A stretch of DNA of 64,000 nt from Crithidia sp. LVH-60A (Eukaryota > Euglenozoa > Kinetoplastea > Trypanosomatida > Trypanosomatidae), in assembly GCA_030078075.1 (NCBI GenBank), contig CP119640.1, positions 992,001 through 1,056,000 on the forward strand. The letters are read 5' to 3'. Under the pieces are notes generated by a model. The model searched no databases. It had not been told where the DNA came from and was given only the letters and a program-made list of their open reading frames with translations. The position numbers were made by a program, and so were the translations under genes. This document shows positions 61,441 to 64,000 of this stretch, one piece after another; within the stretch, counting starts at the first letter, position 1, and each line of letters opens with the position of its first letter.

Positions 61441-62061
61441 CTACGGGTCTTCGCAAACGGCCACCTGTGCTTTGCGAAGAACTGACCCGCCGAGCAAGTA
61501 GCCATCCTTGATGACCTCGGCAACACTTCCCTCCTTCAATTCAGTGGACGAAGGAACTGTGAAGAGCTTCTCTTCAAACTTTTCATCGAAGGGTCGCCCC
61601 GTGACAGTGCACACCTTTGTAACTCCATACCGCTTCAGTGTCTTGAGCGCAACGTCCTCGGTCAGCTCGATGCCAACAAGAACAGCGGTGTGGGAAAGAG
61701 GAATGTCTGCGTTGTGTCTTTTGTATTCCGCCACTTTCCTGACAACTACCTGAAGTGCATCACACACCTCCAACATATCCTTCGCAAACGACTCAATCGC
61801 TTGCAGCTCCGCATTGCGCTTCGATACTTGCATTTCTTTGCGTAAATTCTCACAAGCTGCTGCGCTGTACAAACTTTCAGTATTCAGCTTTGCTAATAGA
61901 GTATCGGTTTCCTTGAGCTCTTTCGTCATCGCATCGTATTTGCTTTTGTCAGCAGTTGTAGTCGAGGAGTTGTTACTGCTGGCGGTTGCAGCGCAGCTTC
62001 GACGCGCAACAAAATTGCCGCCATTGCGCAGGACAAGAGAAGTTTCGAAGAGTCTTAGCAT
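61441..62061 (-). CDS. Divergent mitochondrial GrpE-like protein, 206 aa
   Basis: GrpE/Mge1 is the nucleotide-exchange factor for mitochondrial Hsp70. The fold is recognisable: a charged N-terminal coiled coil (about 40-90), the signature-like SFAKDMLEVCDALQVVV (91-107) and the C-terminal beta region with GYLLGGSVLRKAQVAV, where the family reads GY.L..R.LRPA.V.V. It is strongly diverged from the second GrpE at 63083-63739 and shorter in the coiled coil. The N-terminus MLRLFETSLVLRNGGNFVARR is a plausible presequence. The frame runs to 62241, but I chose the ATG at 62061 because it begins the presequence and a pyrimidine tract lies upstream. Whether it still binds Hsp70 is unknown. Confidence 0.85.
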   Translation of the reverse strand: MLRLFETSLVLRNGGNFVARRSCAATASSNNSSTTTADKSKYDAMTKELKETDTLLAKLNTESLYSAAACENLRKEMQVSKRNAELQAIESFAKDMLEVCDALQVVVRKVAEYKRHNADIPLSHTAVLVGIELTEDVALKTLKRYGVTKVCTVTGRPFDEKFEEKLFTVPSSTELKEGSVAEVIKDGYLLGGSVLRKAQVAVCEDP

Positions 62062-63082
62062 AACTTCAAAATTCGGACAACTAGTGTGTCTTTCTTTGGT
62101 GAATTTGAGGAAAATATCCAGTCTTTCTTTTTTCACATGGGTGAAAGAAAAGTACTCTCGACAACTTGCGGCACGGAGAGGATAGGTAGAAAGCAGTAGC
62201 AGAGAAATGGCGGAGACTTGTCGAGAAATAAAAAAACGCATTTTACATTTTCTCTTTTTCTCTACCGCTCCAATTCTTTCGATAGAGCGTGCTGCGCTCT
62301 GGTGTCAGAGTGCCACAACTAACCTCGTTTAAATCACTTGATCTGCTGCTTTCGTCAGCTTGCAGGGCAACACACTTTTTCTTTTACCGTTCTGAAAACG
62401 CGTTTCAAGATACGTTTTATAAATAATTAAAAAATCGTTTCTATTCTCTTTTCTTGTTCAGGCCGTAAGAATGCACCACAAATAGCGTTGACAGTAACAA
62501 TAAATTATGTGACGAGTACGGAGTTCCGGAACGGAAAAGGGAAACTGATAGGAGGTGTCAATTCCTTCTTGTCAGGGCAACACTTTTTTACGATTACGCT
62601 CGCAGCTCCTAAGAAAAAACCACCTGAGCACCTAATGCAGCAAAACACCATCTTTGTTTGCACTACATTACGTTTTTTGAGACGTCAAGCACAAACTTTT
62701 GCAGGTAGTCGTCTCGCAGTTAGTTTTTTTTTTTTCTCCTTTCTGCAGCTCGTGATGACAGTTCGTGCGTGATCTTCATTTTTTTTTCAAGTGTGCTACT
62801 CCGTTCGCAAAATAAATAGATATGTCTGAAAAAGGGGGAAATCGAAGCAATCGAAAAAAGAGAGAAAACACAGCTCGCAAGGCACCGCAACAGTCAAATC
62901 TTCAATTTACAACTTATCTCAATTAAAAAGCCTCGAAAAAAAATCGCTGAAAAACAAAAAAGGACCTAAAAACGTTTTATAATGTGAAAGAGAGAGAAAT
63001 ACGGAAGAAGAAAAAGGAAGCCGGCCAAGATGACTAACGTGTGTGCGTGCATGGTTTCTGCTCTTCCGTTAAAGCTGCGCAT
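62062..63082. other. Spacer between the two GrpE genes
   Basis: About 1 kb. A pyrimidine-rich sense tract (plus purines near 62133-62146) lies upstream of the paralogue's ATG. The rest is A/T-rich with no supportable gene. Confidence 0.5.
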
Positions 63083-63739
63083 TTACTCGCCCTGAGACAC
63101 GCCAACCTGAGCCGCGCGAAGCACACGGTTCTTCAGCATGTAGCCATCCTTCAGAACATTGGAAACGTGGTCATGCGGGGCGTGCTCGCTCGGAGGGGTG
63201 CTGACAAGCGCGTCGTGCAAGTTGGGGTCGAACTTGGTCCCTACCGTGACAGACATCTTCTCAATTCCGTGCTTGCTCATGTTCTTCAGCAGAACCTTTG
63301 CAGAAAGCTTCACGCCGGTGTTGATGGAAGCCAGCATCTTGTTTTCACGCAGCTCCTCCTCCGAAAACGAGGCAAACGACTCGATCGCTTTCTCCAGCGT
63401 ATCTGCAACCTCCAGCATATCCTTGCCAAAAGAGGTGATGCCGTACAGCTTCGCCTTCTCGACGTCCTCGCGACCGATGCGGCGGGCGTTCTCGGCGTCA
63501 GCGGCGCGGTAGAGAACATCTTTCTTGAGCTCCTCCACCTTCTTCTTCGACTCTTCCAGCTGCTTTTCCAGCTGCTTATAGGCATCGATAGGCACCACCT
63601 CCTCAGTGCCCTGCTGCGAGGCATCCGCCTTCTCAGCGGGCTTTTGGCCCTTTGCCTCAGCGGAGCACCAGCGCTGGCCGCACAGCACAGCAGCGGAAGT
63701 GCGGGCAATCGCACCAGAGCGAAGTGTGAGGGCCCTCAT
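63083..63739 (-). CDS. MGE1: Mitochondrial GrpE co-chaperone (Mge1), 218 aa
   Basis: This is the canonical GrpE/Mge1 nucleotide-exchange factor for mitochondrial HSP70 (mtDnaK), needed for protein import and folding and for iron-sulfur cluster assembly. It has an N-terminal presequence (MRALTLRSGAIARTSAAVL), a long coiled coil (about 50-95, KQLEKQLEESKKKVEELKKD), the signature AENARRIGREDVEKAKLYGI near 81-100 with SFGKDMLEVADTLEKAIES after it, and the C-terminal beta wing with VLKDGYMLKNRVLRAAQVGV. The length is normal for the family. It is the first gene of the window in transcription order. Confidence 0.95.
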   Translation of the reverse strand: MRALTLRSGAIARTSAAVLCGQRWCSAEAKGQKPAEKADASQQGTEEVVPIDAYKQLEKQLEESKKKVEELKKDVLYRAADAENARRIGREDVEKAKLYGITSFGKDMLEVADTLEKAIESFASFSEEELRENKMLASINTGVKLSAKVLLKNMSKHGIEKMSVTVGTKFDPNLHDALVSTPPSEHAPHDHVSNVLKDGYMLKNRVLRAAQVGVSQGE

Positions 63740-64000
63740 GTTGAAAGTTTTTTTTTTAATTCTGTTAAGGAAAGTTCGTTTTTACACACCGTATTTTGAG
63801 TACGTGGAATTGCAAATAGAGGGGTTGCAGAAACGTGAATTTTGTGAAAGAGACTGAGTAAAGAGATGCTTGAAAGTTTGTATGTTGGTGGCGCCAGAAC
63901 AGTGGCACGTACATTAATGTTGTTTGAGATTGATGTGAGAAACACGTGAGAATGGGAAAGAATAAATTAAAGAATACAGTAAAGTTAAAGGCAGAAAAAA

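Noticed and set aside
1-64000. Transposable elements or a strand-switch region
   Set aside because: No reverse transcriptase, transposase, integrase or terminal repeat was seen, and gene orientation never changes within the window.

Overview
The window looks like part of one polycistronic transcription unit of a trypanosomatid (kinetoplastid protist: Leishmania, Crithidia, Leptomonas and relatives). All 25 genes I can support lie on the minus strand, so transcription runs from right to left. None shows an intron. The coding sequences are GC-rich. They are separated by 0.4-3.3 kb spacers full of A/T homopolymers, with polypyrimidine tracts on the sense strand followed by AG, as expected for spliced-leader trans-splicing. 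The gene families (amastins, adenosine kinase with Leishmania numbering, a TbRGG1-like mitochondrial protein, a PH-domain RAC/Akt-like kinase) support this placement. I cannot name the genus. From memory, the order GrpE - RGG1 - RAC kinase - adenosine kinases matches T. brucei chromosome 6 and Leishmania chromosome 30, where beta-amastins also sit; this needs a search to confirm.

In transcription order (right to left): 63.7-56.1 kb holds two tandem GrpE co-chaperone paralogues, a short putative mitochondrial protein, an OB-fold (SSB-like) protein, a DJ-1/PfpI protein and a metallo-beta-lactamase-fold hydrolase. 55.2-44.6 kb holds a large armadillo-repeat protein with an RGG tail, a 124-aa small protein, a TbRGG1-like mitochondrial RNA-binding protein and a hypothetical protein. 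42.9-29.9 kb holds the RAC/Akt-like kinase, an EMC7-like membrane protein, a multi-pass membrane protein, an alpha-N-terminal protein methyltransferase, a coiled-coil protein and prefoldin subunit 1. 28.8-25.8 kb holds a circularly permuted YqeH/NOA1-type GTPase with a zinc finger.

24.8-9.6 kb is an amastin array: two copies of one 201-aa amastin, two copies of a second 200-aa amastin and one divergent 225-aa amastin, in long spacers. Within each pair the proteins are identical. One pair shares its coding sequence and 5' flank but has unrelated 3' flanks; the other also shares a GC-rich 3' block of about 650 bp. 7.6-3.8 kb holds two diverged adenosine kinase-type genes, and 2.5-0.5 kb a low-complexity hypothetical protein.

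The genes do not form one pathway, which is normal for trypanosomatid arrays. Mitochondrial functions are prominent: GrpE, the RGG1-like protein, the cpGTPase, the OB-fold protein and the 171-aa protein all have plausible presequences or mitochondrial relatives. I found no transposon, retroelement, CRISPR array, tRNA or rRNA. I also found no convincing new multi-gene system; the points most worth checking are the amastin duplications, the diverged adenosine kinase and GrpE paralogues, and the armadillo-RGG protein.
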